Below are positions 23,832-33,048 of a stretch of 57,716 bases of DNA, piece after piece. Position 1 is the stretch's first letter; each line of letters starts with the position of its first letter. The stretch is from assembly GCF_000422585.1 (NCBI RefSeq), contig NZ_KE383888.1:16624-74339 (forward strand), written 5' to 3'. The translations under genes were made by a program, and so were the position numbers. The notes below the pieces were generated by a model, which saw nothing but the letters and a program-made list of their open reading frames with translations, was not told the origin of the DNA and searched no databases. This DNA comes from Hugenholtzia roseola DSM 9546 (GTDB lineage Bacteria; Bacteroidota; Bacteroidia; Cytophagales; Bernardetiaceae).

Positions 23832-24601
23832 TAAAACAACTCCTACAACTCCGCATTTGGTCTGGTCTGGCAATGTTGCTCTATGTAGCAGCCACACTTT
23901 TTATCGCCTTCCCACTCTTTAAGTTGGTAGAAGGCAATCTTCCTACCGAAAGTGTCTTCCGTCTGGTGCTTATCATCTTGGCTACCCTTTTTTTGGGTCT
24001 GATTGTGATGATTGTGCTTTTTCTACAATGGCAGAAGCGCGAACAGAAAGCCGAAGTCATCTATGTAGATAGGTACATTGATGCTAAAAAAAATGAAGCG
24101 CAAGTAGTACAAAGTCAGGAAGAGGAGCGCGACGAGCGTTTTCTCAAACAAACCCAAGAGATGCTTGCCCAAATAGAAACGCAGACGGAAAAATACGAAT
24201 TAGCCTTAGGGCGCATTTGCAGTTACCTGCAAGCCTCCGCAGGGGCTTTGTTTTTAGCACGGCAGGAGCAAGAACGTAGGTTTATAGAAATGGTCGCCAG
24301 CTACGCCTATCATCTTCCTGATAGTCAGACTCTTGTCTATGAATACGGCGAAGGTTTGGCAGGGCAGGCAGCCAAAGAGGGCAAGATTTGGCAAATCAAG
24401 GATATTCCGCAGGGCTATATCCAAATTGTATCGGGTTTAGGCGCAAGCACGCCTTCGCAGTTGCTCTTAGTGCCTTTTAAAAACAGACAAAATGCCCTTA
24501 AAGGGGTAGTAGAAATTGCAGCTTTCAATGCCTTTTCGCCTACCCAACTTAGCTTGGTGCAGTCGGTCTGTGCGATGCTTATAGAAGGAAATGAGCCTTA
24601 A
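23828..24601 (+). CDS. Membrane-anchored GAF sensor protein
   Basis: A 257-residue protein with two hydrophobic helices in the first 75 residues (WSGLAMLLYVAATLFIAFPLF and LVLIILATLFLGLIVMIVLF), a coiled-coil linker, and a GAF domain over about residues 115-250. The GAF domain has SYAYH, EYGEGLAGQAAKEGKIWQI, then QLLLVPF and GVVEIAAFNAFSPTQ. This matches the GAF domain of the next gene over its whole length, so the two are paralogues probably binding the same kind of ligand. There is no output domain, so it may act by complexing with the neighbouring sensor. Overlaps cheB by four bases. Confidence 0.8.
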   Translation: MIKQLLQLRIWSGLAMLLYVAATLFIAFPLFKLVEGNLPTESVFRLVLIILATLFLGLIVMIVLFLQWQKREQKAEVIYVDRYIDAKKNEAQVVQSQEEERDERFLKQTQEMLAQIETQTEKYELALGRICSYLQASAGALFLARQEQERRFIEMVASYAYHLPDSQTLVYEYGEGLAGQAAKEGKIWQIKDIPQGYIQIVSGLGASTPSQLLLVPFKNRQNALKGVVEIAAFNAFSPTQLSLVQSVCAMLIEGNEP

Positions 24602-24666
24602 ATCGGCAGAGAAGTGGCTTTGGTCTTTTCGAATCCGCTTTTTTTTACATTCCTTCACAAAAAAAA

Positions 24667-24696
24667 TTGTGCATTCAAAAGTTTTTCGTAATTTGG
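24667..24696 (+). promoter_or_regulatory. Possible promoter of the sensor-phosphatase gene
   Basis: TTG at 24667-24669 and TAATTTGG at 24689-24696, spacing 19 bases, one mismatch to the TAnnTTTG consensus. It lies 91 bases before the start of the large sensor gene, in the gap after the GAF gene. Confidence 0.5.
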
Positions 24697-24787
24697 GCTT
24701 CGTCTTTTCACTTGCGCTGCTCTACTGCTTACCCTACTTCCTACAAGTACCTCTTTCTTTTTTAGGTACGCCTGAATCGAAGCGATT

Positions 24788-27700
24788 ATGATAGAAAATG
24801 ATTTCAAAATAGGGATTAGTACAAAAATCACGACGCTGCTGCTCTTAGTTGTGGTCTTGGCTGCTATTGCCATGAGTTTGGTTTCTTATAATAGCGGAAA
24901 ATATGCCGTAGAAGAACGCTATCGTGAAAATTTGCAGATTATCAATCGCCTGAAAGCCGACCAAATTCAAGACCTTTTCAGGCAGGTAGAAACCAACTTA
25001 GGGCTTATTAGCCAATCGCCCGCCATCACAAAGGCACTCCTGCTGACACAACAAAATACCACCTTAGACTCCCTCAAAGGGCAGATGCAAGACCTTTTAG
25101 GCGAATCGCTCCCACTTTTTGCACGCTCCTACGGCTACCCCAATATTGTACTTTTAGACAATGCAGGCAAGTTTTTATACCAATCGAATCCTACCAACGA
25201 TTTGCTTTCCTTTGGCAAAAATCATGACCCTTATCAAATCCTGATTCAAAATGCCAACGAAAAAATTGCTTACGGCGAACCCTTCAAACGCAATGAAGTG
25301 GCACTCCTCGATGTACTAATGCCCATCAAAAATGCCGAACACCGCTTGATAGGCTATCTTTTGATAGAATATGATATGCAAAATATCTACGCCCTAACGA
25401 ATGAAAACATTGGCTTAGGGCAGACAGGTGAGATTGTTTTGGCAAGGCGTGTAGCGACAGGACAGTCCTTTGTCTTTCTCAACGAACCCCGTCATAGCAA
25501 AGGGGCAGTGCAGCCTTTGGTGGCGGCGCGAGTCTTGGGTTCTGCTAATTCCGAAGGGGTGCAGCGAGCTATTCAAACCAAACAAGAAGGCTTGGATTTG
25601 GTCTTAGACTACAAAGGGAAGTCGGTTCTTTCCGCTTGGACGTATTTAGACGCGCTCGAATGGGCGGTAGAAACGAAAATAGACGAAGACGAACTTAATG
25701 CTGATTTAGGCGGCTTACTTGTCAATTTCTCTATCATTGGTGCGATTATCGTACTGATTGCAGGCGGCTTGGCGCGTATTTTTTCCTATTACCTCACCGA
25801 ACCGCTCAATAAGCTAAAAAATATCCTCAATATCATTGCCAAAGGAGAGCTTCCGCGTAGGGTAGAAAAGGTTACGAACGACGAAATTGGCGAAATGGCT
25901 GTGGCAGTGAATAATTTGGTGCAAGCACTCAAACGTACCGCCGAATTTGCCTATACCATTGGGGAGGGAAAATATGATGCGCAATTTACCCCCATGAGCC
26001 AAAACGACATCTTAGGGACTGCCCTTATTTCGATGCGCGACAACATTCAAGAATCCGACAAGCGCGAAAAAGAGCGCACTTGGATTGTGTCAGGTATCGC
26101 CGAAATTGGACAGGTTTTGCGCGATTCGCAGTCTATTGAGCTTTTGAGTGAAAAGGTGGTCGCTTTTATTTGCGAAAAAATCAATGCGATACAAGGCGCG
26201 TTTTATGTCGTGGAAGAAGACGAATTTGACAAAGAAATCGTCCTTATGGCGAGCTACGCCTATCACAAGCGCAAGTATTTGCAGAAAAAATTTAGGTTTG
26301 GGCAGGGGCTGGTAGGGCAGGCAGCCATAGAGCAGGACACCATACTTCGCACCGAAATTCCAGACGATTATTTTTCTATTACATCAGGGCTTTTAGGCGA
26401 CAAAAAACCCAAGTGCCTTTTGCTTGTGCCACTGATTACCGAAGACAAAGTCTATGGCGTGTTAGAATTTGCCGCCTTCGAGCCTTTTTCGCCTACCCAA
26501 GTGCGCTTTGTAGAGGAAACAAGTCTTATCATTGCCCGCACCATTTTCAATATCAAAATTAACGAAAGAACGCGCCTTTTGCTGCAAGAATCCCAGCAGA
26601 TGGGCGAGGAGTTGCAATTACAACAAGAGGTATTGCGACAAAATGCGGAAGAAATGGAGGCGACCCAAGAGGAGCTAAAACGCACCAATACCCGTTTGGA
26701 AGAGCAGATTCAGGAGGTAAATCGCACACAAAAGCGTATGCAGGTCTTGCTCGAAAACGCTTCGGAGGTTATTACCATCTACGAAAAGAACGGCAAAGTT
26801 CGCTACATCAGTCCTTCGGTAGAAACCATCTTAGGATACGAGCAGTCGGAAATTATCGGTATCAGCGACATAGAAAACGTATTGCCTGAAAGCCGCGAGG
26901 TATTTTCGGATATGTTTGAAAAATTGTTGGAAAATCCAGACGAAACGGCTACTATACAGCTCGAATATCGCAAAAAGGACGGCGAAACTGTTTGGCTCGA
27001 AGCCACAGGCACAAACCGTTTGAGCGACCAAGCTGTGCGTGGGCTTGTCGTCAATACGCGCGACATCACCGAGCGCAGGCGTGCCGAAAAAGAAGCCCGT
27101 ATGCGTGGTCAGATGCAGTCGTTATCTGAAAATTCGCCTGACTTAATTATGCGCCTCACGCCCGAAGGTACGGTTTTTTACGTCAATCCTACCATCAAGA
27201 TGCTCACAGGTTTAGAACCCGAAGGTATTATCAATCAGCCGCTACAAGAGCTTGATATTCAGGAAGATATTGTAGAAAAATGGCGCGAAATTATGATTAG
27301 CGTAACCAAACGTCGCACCAAAATCAGCCGCGAAATAGAGCTATCTTCTTCGGTAGGCGATAGGATTATGCAAATGAACGCCATTCCCGAATTTAACGAC
27401 CAAAAAGAACTCGAATCGGTGCTTTTAGTGGCGCACGACATCACAGAACGCAAAAAAGCCGAACTTGAAATTCGGGATACCAACAAGAAAATTTCGGAAA
27501 GTATCAACTATGCGCGTCGTATTCAGGGTGCAATTTTGCCCGAAAGCCGCCATATTCAGAGCATCTTCCCCAATTCGTTCATTTATTACAAACCGCGCGA
27601 TGTCGTCAGTGGCGACTTCCCTTGGTATCTACAAAAGGGCAACGATATTTATATCGCCGCCGTCGATTGTACAGGGCATGGCGTACCCGGTGCCTTAATT

Positions 27701-28252
27701 TCTTTGGTCGGATATTTTATCCTCAATGGGATTCTTAATGCCGCTAAGGAAAATCATTTGGAGGCAGGTAAGGTATTAGATTTGCTAAATGACGGCGTAA
27801 CCAAAACATTGCGACAAGACGTAGAAGGCAATACCAAAGATGGTATGGACATCGCCCTTTGTCGCATCAATACCGAAAACCGTTTTGTAGAATATGCAGG
27901 AGCGCACCGCCCACTTTTCCACTTGCAAGCCACAGGCGAGCTAAATGAAATCAAAGGCGATAAGTTCCCAATCGGTGGCGGCAGTTTATACAAAACGCGC
28001 ACCTACTTTGCCAATCACCGCTTCCGCATCGAAGAGGGCGATTCTATATACCTCTTTTCCGACGGACTCACCGACCAATTTGGCGGCACAGACGGACGCA
28101 AGTTTTCGCCCAGTCGTCTGCGAGAGGTCTTGCGCCAAAATTATCACGTAGAAATGCCCGAAATGGAGCGTCTGATAGACCTTAAATTCCAGCAGTGGCG
28201 TGGTAGTAGGAAACAAATAGACGATATTTTGCTCATCGGTATCAAATTTTAA
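24788..28252 (+). CDS. Sensor with cache, HAMP, GAF, two PAS and PP2C phosphatase (SiaA-like)
   Basis: A 1154-residue membrane sensor ending in a PP2C/SpoIIE-type phosphatase. Order: TM helix 16-34, extracytoplasmic dCache-like sensor about 35-310, TM helix 311-328, HAMP about 330-383, GAF about 445-590 (SYAYH, FGQGLVGQAA, LLLVPL, FSPTQ), coiled coil 595-650, PAS 652-765, PAS 775-888 (both ending in DITER), PP2C 900-1154. Metal-binding aspartates are seen at D943 (SGDF), D960 (VDCTGHGVPGA), D1092 (SDGLTDQFGG) and D1146 (DDILLIG). SiaA of Pseudomonas is a membrane HAMP-PP2C protein that dephosphorylates SiaC. This protein is much larger but sits right before SiaB- and SiaC-like genes, so the same reaction is inferred. 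Confidence 0.9.
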   Translation: MIENDFKIGISTKITTLLLLVVVLAAIAMSLVSYNSGKYAVEERYRENLQIINRLKADQIQDLFRQVETNLGLISQSPAITKALLLTQQNTTLDSLKGQMQDLLGESLPLFARSYGYPNIVLLDNAGKFLYQSNPTNDLLSFGKNHDPYQILIQNANEKIAYGEPFKRNEVALLDVLMPIKNAEHRLIGYLLIEYDMQNIYALTNENIGLGQTGEIVLARRVATGQSFVFLNEPRHSKGAVQPLVAARVLGSANSEGVQRAIQTKQEGLDLVLDYKGKSVLSAWTYLDALEWAVETKIDEDELNADLGGLLVNFSIIGAIIVLIAGGLARIFSYYLTEPLNKLKNILNIIAKGELPRRVEKVTNDEIGEMAVAVNNLVQALKRTAEFAYTIGEGKYDAQFTPMSQNDILGTALISMRDNIQESDKREKERTWIVSGIAEIGQVLRDSQSIELLSEKVVAFICEKINAIQGAFYVVEEDEFDKEIVLMASYAYHKRKYLQKKFRFGQGLVGQAAIEQDTILRTEIPDDYFSITSGLLGDKKPKCLLLVPLITEDKVYGVLEFAAFEPFSPTQVRFVEETSLIIARTIFNIKINERTRLLLQESQQMGEELQLQQEVLRQNAEEMEATQEELKRTNTRLEEQIQEVNRTQKRMQVLLENASEVITIYEKNGKVRYISPSVETILGYEQSEIIGISDIENVLPESREVFSDMFEKLLENPDETATIQLEYRKKDGETVWLEATGTNRLSDQAVRGLVVNTRDITERRRAEKEARMRGQMQSLSENSPDLIMRLTPEGTVFYVNPTIKMLTGLEPEGIINQPLQELDIQEDIVEKWREIMISVTKRRTKISREIELSSSVGDRIMQMNAIPEFNDQKELESVLLVAHDITERKKAELEIRDTNKKISESINYARRIQGAILPESRHIQSIFPNSFIYYKPRDVVSGDFPWYLQKGNDIYIAAVDCTGHGVPGALISLVGYFILNGILNAAKENHLEAGKVLDLLNDGVTKTLRQDVEGNTKDGMDIALCRINTENRFVEYAGAHRPLFHLQATGELNEIKGDKFPIGGGSLYKTRTYFANHRFRIEEGDSIYLFSDGLTDQFGGTDGRKFSPSRLREVLRQNYHVEMPEMERLIDLKFQQWRGSRKQIDDILLIGIKF

Positions 28253-28352
28253 GTCTAAAAGTTGGGACTTTCCAAAAAAAAACTTAATTTCAAACCCTGA
28301 TGCCACTCTTTCAAATTGCCCAAAACAGTAAGCACGATAAATTCCTAAGCGT

Positions 28353-28898
28353 ATGAAGTACATCTATGACCTCCATAGAATCATGCTCAAGCAGAATATC
28401 CTTCTGGTCTATGAAGGGGAGTTCAACCAAGAGATTACCAAATCTATCTTGGCAATGGCGGAGCGAAACATGGATTCTTACGGAGAAAGTTCAAGCATTA
28501 AGCGCAAAGTTTTTAATATTATGGTAGAGGCACTGCAAAATATTTGCAAGCACTCACAAAGTTACCAAGAGGAAATCTATGGTAAGAATAGCGCGATTTT
28601 CATGCTTGGGAAAGCCGAACATGCCTACTACATCACTTCGGGCAATCCGCTCTTTACACGTGAGGTCGCAAACTTGCAAGACCGCATCGAGCGCATCAAT
28701 GCCATGGACGAAGGGCAACTCAAAGAAGAATACAAGCGCATCATCAAGACCAATCCGGGTGAGCTAACCGAAAAAGGCGGCGCAGGGTTGGGCTTTGTGG
28801 ATATGGCGCGAAAGTCGGGCAACAAATTGCGCTTCGATTTTGAAACCATCAACCAAGAACTCTCTTTCTTTTCCCTACGCATTACGGTTAATAAGTAA
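28353..28898 (+). CDS. SiaB-like (DUF6272) protein kinase
   Basis: A 181-residue GHKL-fold protein of the SiaB/DUF6272 family. Signs: LVYEGEFNQEITKSILAMAE, VFNIMVEALQNICKHSQ (N-box with Glu and Asn for magnesium-ATP) and GGAGLGFVDMARKSG (the glycine-rich G-box). SiaB phosphorylates SiaC on a threonine in Pseudomonas. It lies between the phosphatase and the SiaC-like gene, which supports the same role here. The ATG at 28353 is chosen because MKYIYDLHR is shared with relatives as I know them; a start ten codons later is possible. Confidence 0.85.
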   Translation: MKYIYDLHRIMLKQNILLVYEGEFNQEITKSILAMAERNMDSYGESSSIKRKVFNIMVEALQNICKHSQSYQEEIYGKNSAIFMLGKAEHAYYITSGNPLFTREVANLQDRIERINAMDEGQLKEEYKRIIKTNPGELTEKGGAGLGFVDMARKSGNKLRFDFETINQELSFFSLRITVNK

Positions 28899-28978
28899 AG
28901 AACGCCCTCTTTTCAAGTTTTAAGACTCGAAGAAGGCAAAAAAGCGCGAAAAACTACCCTTACTTACGCGCTTTGCCG

Positions 28979-28997
28979 TATCTTTGCCCTATCTTTG
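28979..28997 (+). promoter_or_regulatory. Two tandem -7 boxes ahead of the siaC-like gene
   Basis: TATCTTTG at 28979-28986 and again at 28990-28997, eleven bases apart, both exact matches to TAnnTTTG. This gives the SiaC-like gene its own promoter, 76 bases upstream of its ATG, separate from the kinase gene. Confidence 0.55.
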
Positions 28998-29072
28998 CCT
29001 TTTGCAGCATCACGATTTACTTCGTATCGTTTGTTTTATCATAACATACAACAACTCTAACTCCAAACTGAT

Positions 29073-29435
29073 ATGCAGCCACTTACTATCGACGGCACTG
29101 AAGATACCCCAAAAGTAGTATTAGACAAAGAACGCAGCCTCTTTGAAGTGTCGGGACGCTCGCTGCCCGAAGATGCAGCTGAGTTTTACGCACCACTTTT
29201 GGAATGGTTAGCCGAGTATGAAAAAGACCCTAAGCCTGAAACACCTTTTATGTTCAAGCTCGAGTACTTCAATACGGCTTCTTCTAAACTGATTTTGGAC
29301 ATTCTCTCCAAGCTCGAAAGCATCGAGGGTACGTCGGTGATTTGGTACTTCCACGAAGACGACGAGGATATGGAAGAAGCAGGGGAGGAGTTTTCCGAAC
29401 TTGTAGAAATCCCTTTCAAGTTTGAAACTTATTAA
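29073..29435 (+). CDS. SiaC-like (DUF1987) regulatory phosphoprotein
   Basis: A 120-residue protein of the SiaC/DUF1987 family, the switch protein of the SiaABC system. The core is SLFEVSGRSLPEDAAEFYAPLLEWL (in two parts), MFKLEYFNTASSKLILDIL and an acidic tail. The phosphorylated threonine known in Pseudomonas SiaC is Thr68 in a YFNTASSK context, and here the same context places threonine at residue 68. The family is known to bind an output protein (in Pseudomonas the diguanylate cyclase SiaD) only when unphosphorylated. No SiaD-like gene is in this window, so the partner is unknown. Confidence 0.92.
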   Translation: MQPLTIDGTEDTPKVVLDKERSLFEVSGRSLPEDAAEFYAPLLEWLAEYEKDPKPETPFMFKLEYFNTASSKLILDILSKLESIEGTSVIWYFHEDDEDMEEAGEEFSELVEIPFKFETY

Positions 29436-29778
29436 GCCCGTTTCGAACAAATAGGTCGGTAGGTCTAAGTTTTTTGATAGTACATAGAAAGGGTTTGATG
29501 CGCCAATAGCGGTTTTTTATCGAAAAAATCCGAAAAGTAAAGCCTCAACTCTTATCTTTACCCTTGCTTGTTTTGGATATGAAAGTCGTAGGCACAAAGA
29601 AAGATTGCTTTTTTTGGCTTTTCGCTTTCCAAACCTTGTACGGCTTTCTGTGATAGTTTTTATAGAAAACGGTCTATCAAATCATTTGTACCAGCAATGG
29701 GGTGTGGGCTTGCCTAAGCCCCGCCTATTCTTTTTCTTTTGTTTGCTCAATCAACATCTTTTTAAGCTGCCCTAAACT
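29436..29778. other. Intergenic region before the ABC transporter
   Basis: No supported gene. It has a -7-like TATCTTTA near 29553, a short 24-codon open frame that looks meaningless, and a hairpin GGGCTT/AAGCCC at 29706-29721 ahead of the transporter gene, which may affect its translation. Confidence 0.4.
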
Positions 29779-32700
29779 ATGAGTGAAGACATACTCAAAG
29801 CCCTTACCCAGCTATTTGCCATTATTTCGAAACAAGATGTGGGCGTATCGGAAGCAGAACGTGAATTTGTAATCGGTTTTTTTGAAAAAGAACTCGATAA
29901 GCAGACCGTTTCCGAATACGTGCAACTCTATGACCATTATGCTAAGTATGGGGTCGAGGTCGCTTCTAAAAAAGATAAGGAGGGCGAAAAAGAGAAAAAG
30001 AGTCGGAATGTCAATGTCTTAGAGTCGGTCAAGACGCTCAAGATTTGTAAAGAAATCAATAAGACTTTAGACCAGAAACAAAAGGTCATTATCCTTTTCA
30101 AGTTGCTTGAAATGCTTGTTACTGACGGCAATTTCAGCAAGCAGCGCATGGAGATAATCGATACTGTTTCCAAAGTCTTCAACATTCCCAAAGAAGAGTA
30201 TCCCCTGATAGAGAGTTTTGTCAAGAGCAAGACTTCGGCAGAAATGGAGGATTCCGAACTCTACCTCGTCTTTGACGAAGAGCGTCCGCCCGAAGGGAGC
30301 AAAAAACGCTACCTCGATTCAGGGTATTTAGATGGAGAGATTATCTTTATTCGCGTCAAGAGTGTGGAACTTTATTTCATGCGCTACTTGGGCAATGATG
30401 ATATTTATCTCAATGGGCAGCTTGTTAAGCGCAACGGCATCTTACTTTTTTCGCATGGCAGTGTCATCAAAACGCCAAAGGGTGCGCCCCTTTATTACAG
30501 CGATTTGGTTACGCGCTTCAATGATACCGAAATTAAAAATCGCATCTCTTTTGCGGTCAATCACTTAGAATTTCGCTTTCCAGACGGCACAATCGGTCTG
30601 CGCGATATCAACTTTGCCGAAGGACCGGGCAAGCTCATCAGCATCATGGGGGCAAGTGGGGCAGGAAAGACTACCCTGCTCAACGTCTTGGCGGGTTTGG
30701 AAGAACCCTACAAGGGCGAAGTGCTTATCAATGGCTTCAATATTCACAAAGAAAAAGATAAAATAGAAGGCGTTATCGGCTATATTGCCCAAGACGACTT
30801 ACTTATAGAAGAACTAACAGTTTATCAAAACCTCTATTACAATGCCAAACTCTGCTTCAAAGACATGCCCGAAAAGGAACTGCATGAGCGCGTCATGGAC
30901 GTATTAGCGAGTTTGGGTCTGGATAGAATTTCACACATTCAGGTAGGCAACGTTCTCAATAAGATGATTAGTGGGGGGCAGCGCAAACGCCTCAATATTG
31001 CCCTCGAACTAATTCGTGAGCCTGCGATTATGTTTGTAGATGAGCCTACTTCGGGGCTTTCTTCGCGCGACTCGGAAAATGTCATCGACTTGCTAAAAGA
31101 ATTGTCTTTGAAAGGCAAACTCATCTTTGTTGTCATACATCAGCCTTCTTCCGACATCTATAAGATGTTTGACAAAATGATTTTGCTCGATACGGGAGGC
31201 TACCCCATTTTTTACGGCAACCCTGTAGATGCAATCACTTATTTCAAACGCGCCACCAACCAAGTGGGAAGCGACGAGGGGCAGTGTCCTACCTGTGGTA
31301 CGGTGCAGCCAGAACTGCTTTTCAATATCATAGAGGCGCGAGTAGTGAATGAATATGGCGAATACACCAACAAACGCAAAATTACGCCGCCCGAATGGAA
31401 CGATTTATACAAGCAAACGCATAAAATCGAACCCATAGAAACGGTAAAAGAAACGCCACCTAATAGCTTGAATATTCCTTCAAAGCTACAGCAGACGGTT
31501 ATTTTTACGATTCGCGATTTCTTGTCTAAAATCAGCAATAGGCAATATTTGGCAATCAACTTATTGGAAGCTCCGCTTTTGGCACTTTTGCTTGCCTTAG
31601 TGGTGCGCTTCAAAAATGCAAAAGGCATAGACGAATACATTTTCCGCTACAATGACAACGTGCCTGCCTACATTCTTATCGCTATCATTGTCGCGCTCTT
31701 TATGGGGCTTACCGTCAGTGCCGAAGAAATTATACGCGATAGAAAGATTCAGAAAAGAGAGTCTTTCCTCAATTTGAGTAGGGGCAGTTATCTTTTTTCT
31801 AAAATCACGATACTTTTTTCGCTTTCTGCTATCCAAACGCTTTCTTTTGCCCTTATCGGCAATTTTATCTTGGAAGTGCAGGGTATGTATTTTGTCTATT
31901 GGGTCGTCTTATTTACGGTTTCTTGCTTTGCCAATATGTTGGGGCTTAATATTTCGGCTTCCTTCAATTCTGCCGTTACGGTTTATATCATCATTCCGCT
32001 CTTGCTTATTCCACAGATGATTTTAAGCGGTGCAATTTTCCGTTTCGACCAGCTCAATAATTCTATCGTAGAAAAAGGGCGCGTCCCCGTTATTGCTGAT
32101 ATCATGGCTTCGCGCTGGGCGTATGAAGCCATTGCGGTAGAACAATTTAAGAGCAATCCTTACGAAAAACATTTCTTTGAAGTAGAGATGGAAATTAGTA
32201 GGAATAGCCACCGTATGAATTTTTGGATACCCAAGTTACAAGAAATCATCGACCGCGTGATTACGCACAAGAAAAATCCGCAGAACGACTCTATTACGGC
32301 ACTTATCCAAAAGGATTTAGCTCTGATTGCGTATGAAGTCAAGAGTGAGGGCGTTTCTAACCTGATTAAAGAATATTCCGAAGGCAAATTAGACCTCGAA
32401 AAAGCCTTGTCGGAAGTGGATATTGATGAAAAAACAGGCGAACTTTTCAAAGCCGTTTTGGAGCAAATCCGAAAACAAGACTACAATTCGGCTTTTGTGC
32501 GTGCTACCGAAACGAAGGATAGTATCGTCAATGTTTTGGAGCAAAATCCCGATAATAAGCTCGATGTCAATGCCATGCAAAATAGTTTCCACAACGACGC
32601 ATTGGCTTCACAGGTGAAAAATGAGATGATTAAAGACCGTTATGTTGAAGGGGTAGATGCCTTAGTACAACAAACAGACCCTATTTTCTACCTGCCCGCT

Positions 32701-32910
32701 CACGTGCGCGGTTGGTGGGACTACCGTACCCATTTCTTTGCACCCAGAAAGCATTTTGCAGGCAACTTATACAATACCTTAGCGTTCAATCTTTCGGTGA
32801 TTTGGCTTATGTCGTTTTTGTTGTATCTTACGCTCTATTTTGAAGTCTTGAAGAAAGCTTTTTCCCTATTAGGTGCGCTGCCTTCCTTTTTCAAAAAGAA
32901 AAAGAAGTAA
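29779..32910 (+). CDS. ABCG-type ABC transporter with TerB-like and FHA-like N-terminal parts
   Basis: A 1043-residue half-transporter with the ATPase before the permease, as in the ABCG family. Residues 1-160 are all-helical and TerB-like (MLVTDGNFSKQRMEIIDTVSKVF). Residues 175-245 are beta-rich and FHA-like (DIYLNGQLVKRNGILLFSHGSVI). The ATPase spans about 255-500: Walker A GASGAGKT at 291-298, signature ISGGQRKR at 397-404, Walker B IMFVDEPTSGL near 417-427, H-loop histidine 454. A CPTC pair follows, then ABC2-type membrane helices. A 220-residue insert, probably periplasmic or cytoplasmic, precedes the last helix. Such proteins occur in Bacteroidota and cyanobacteria; substrate unknown. 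It directly follows the Sia block and could be its output, but has its own leader. Confidence 0.88.
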   Translation: MSEDILKALTQLFAIISKQDVGVSEAEREFVIGFFEKELDKQTVSEYVQLYDHYAKYGVEVASKKDKEGEKEKKSRNVNVLESVKTLKICKEINKTLDQKQKVIILFKLLEMLVTDGNFSKQRMEIIDTVSKVFNIPKEEYPLIESFVKSKTSAEMEDSELYLVFDEERPPEGSKKRYLDSGYLDGEIIFIRVKSVELYFMRYLGNDDIYLNGQLVKRNGILLFSHGSVIKTPKGAPLYYSDLVTRFNDTEIKNRISFAVNHLEFRFPDGTIGLRDINFAEGPGKLISIMGASGAGKTTLLNVLAGLEEPYKGEVLINGFNIHKEKDKIEGVIGYIAQDDLLIEELTVYQNLYYNAKLCFKDMPEKELHERVMDVLASLGLDRISHIQVGNVLNKMISGGQRKRLNIALELIREPAIMFVDEPTSGLSSRDSENVIDLLKELSLKGKLIFVVIHQPSSDIYKMFDKMILLDTGGYPIFYGNPVDAITYFKRATNQVGSDEGQCPTCGTVQPELLFNIIEARVVNEYGEYTNKRKITPPEWNDLYKQTHKIEPIETVKETPPNSLNIPSKLQQTVIFTIRDFLSKISNRQYLAINLLEAPLLALLLALVVRFKNAKGIDEYIFRYNDNVPAYILIAIIVALFMGLTVSAEEIIRDRKIQKRESFLNLSRGSYLFSKITILFSLSAIQTLSFALIGNFILEVQGMYFVYWVVLFTVSCFANMLGLNISASFNSAVTVYIIIPLLLIPQMILSGAIFRFDQLNNSIVEKGRVPVIADIMASRWAYEAIAVEQFKSNPYEKHFFEVEMEISRNSHRMNFWIPKLQEIIDRVITHKKNPQNDSITALIQKDLALIAYEVKSEGVSNLIKEYSEGKLDLEKALSEVDIDEKTGELFKAVLEQIRKQDYNSAFVRATETKDSIVNVLEQNPDNKLDVNAMQNSFHNDALASQVKNEMIKDRYVEGVDALVQQTDPIFYLPAHVRGWWDYRTHFFAPRKHFAGNLYNTLAFNLSVIWLMSFLLYLTLYFEVLKKAFSLLGALPSFFKKKKK

Positions 32911-32952
32911 TGCCCTGCCTCTCGATATGCTAAGGGGGGCAAAACTTTTTTC
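32911..32952 (+). terminator. Possible terminator after ABC transporter gene
   Basis: TGCCC...GGGCA with a G/C-rich stem and a following AAAACTTTTTT, a few bases past the stop. The loop is long, so this is moderate evidence. Confidence 0.45.
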
Positions 32953-33048
32953 AAACCTCATAAAAAAAGTGTAAGTTTGTGCTTCTTTCTTTTTGCCTTT
33001 ACGGGGCTTTTCCTCAACCGCTTCCTAATTTTATATCCTAACTATACT

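Noticed and set aside
24591-24791. 66-residue frame between the GAF gene and the large sensor gene, overlapping both (11 and 4 bases)
   Set aside because: The overlaps look like coupling, but the frame spans the predicted promoter (24667-24696) and has no recognisable features beyond one hydrophobic stretch. More likely a chance frame.
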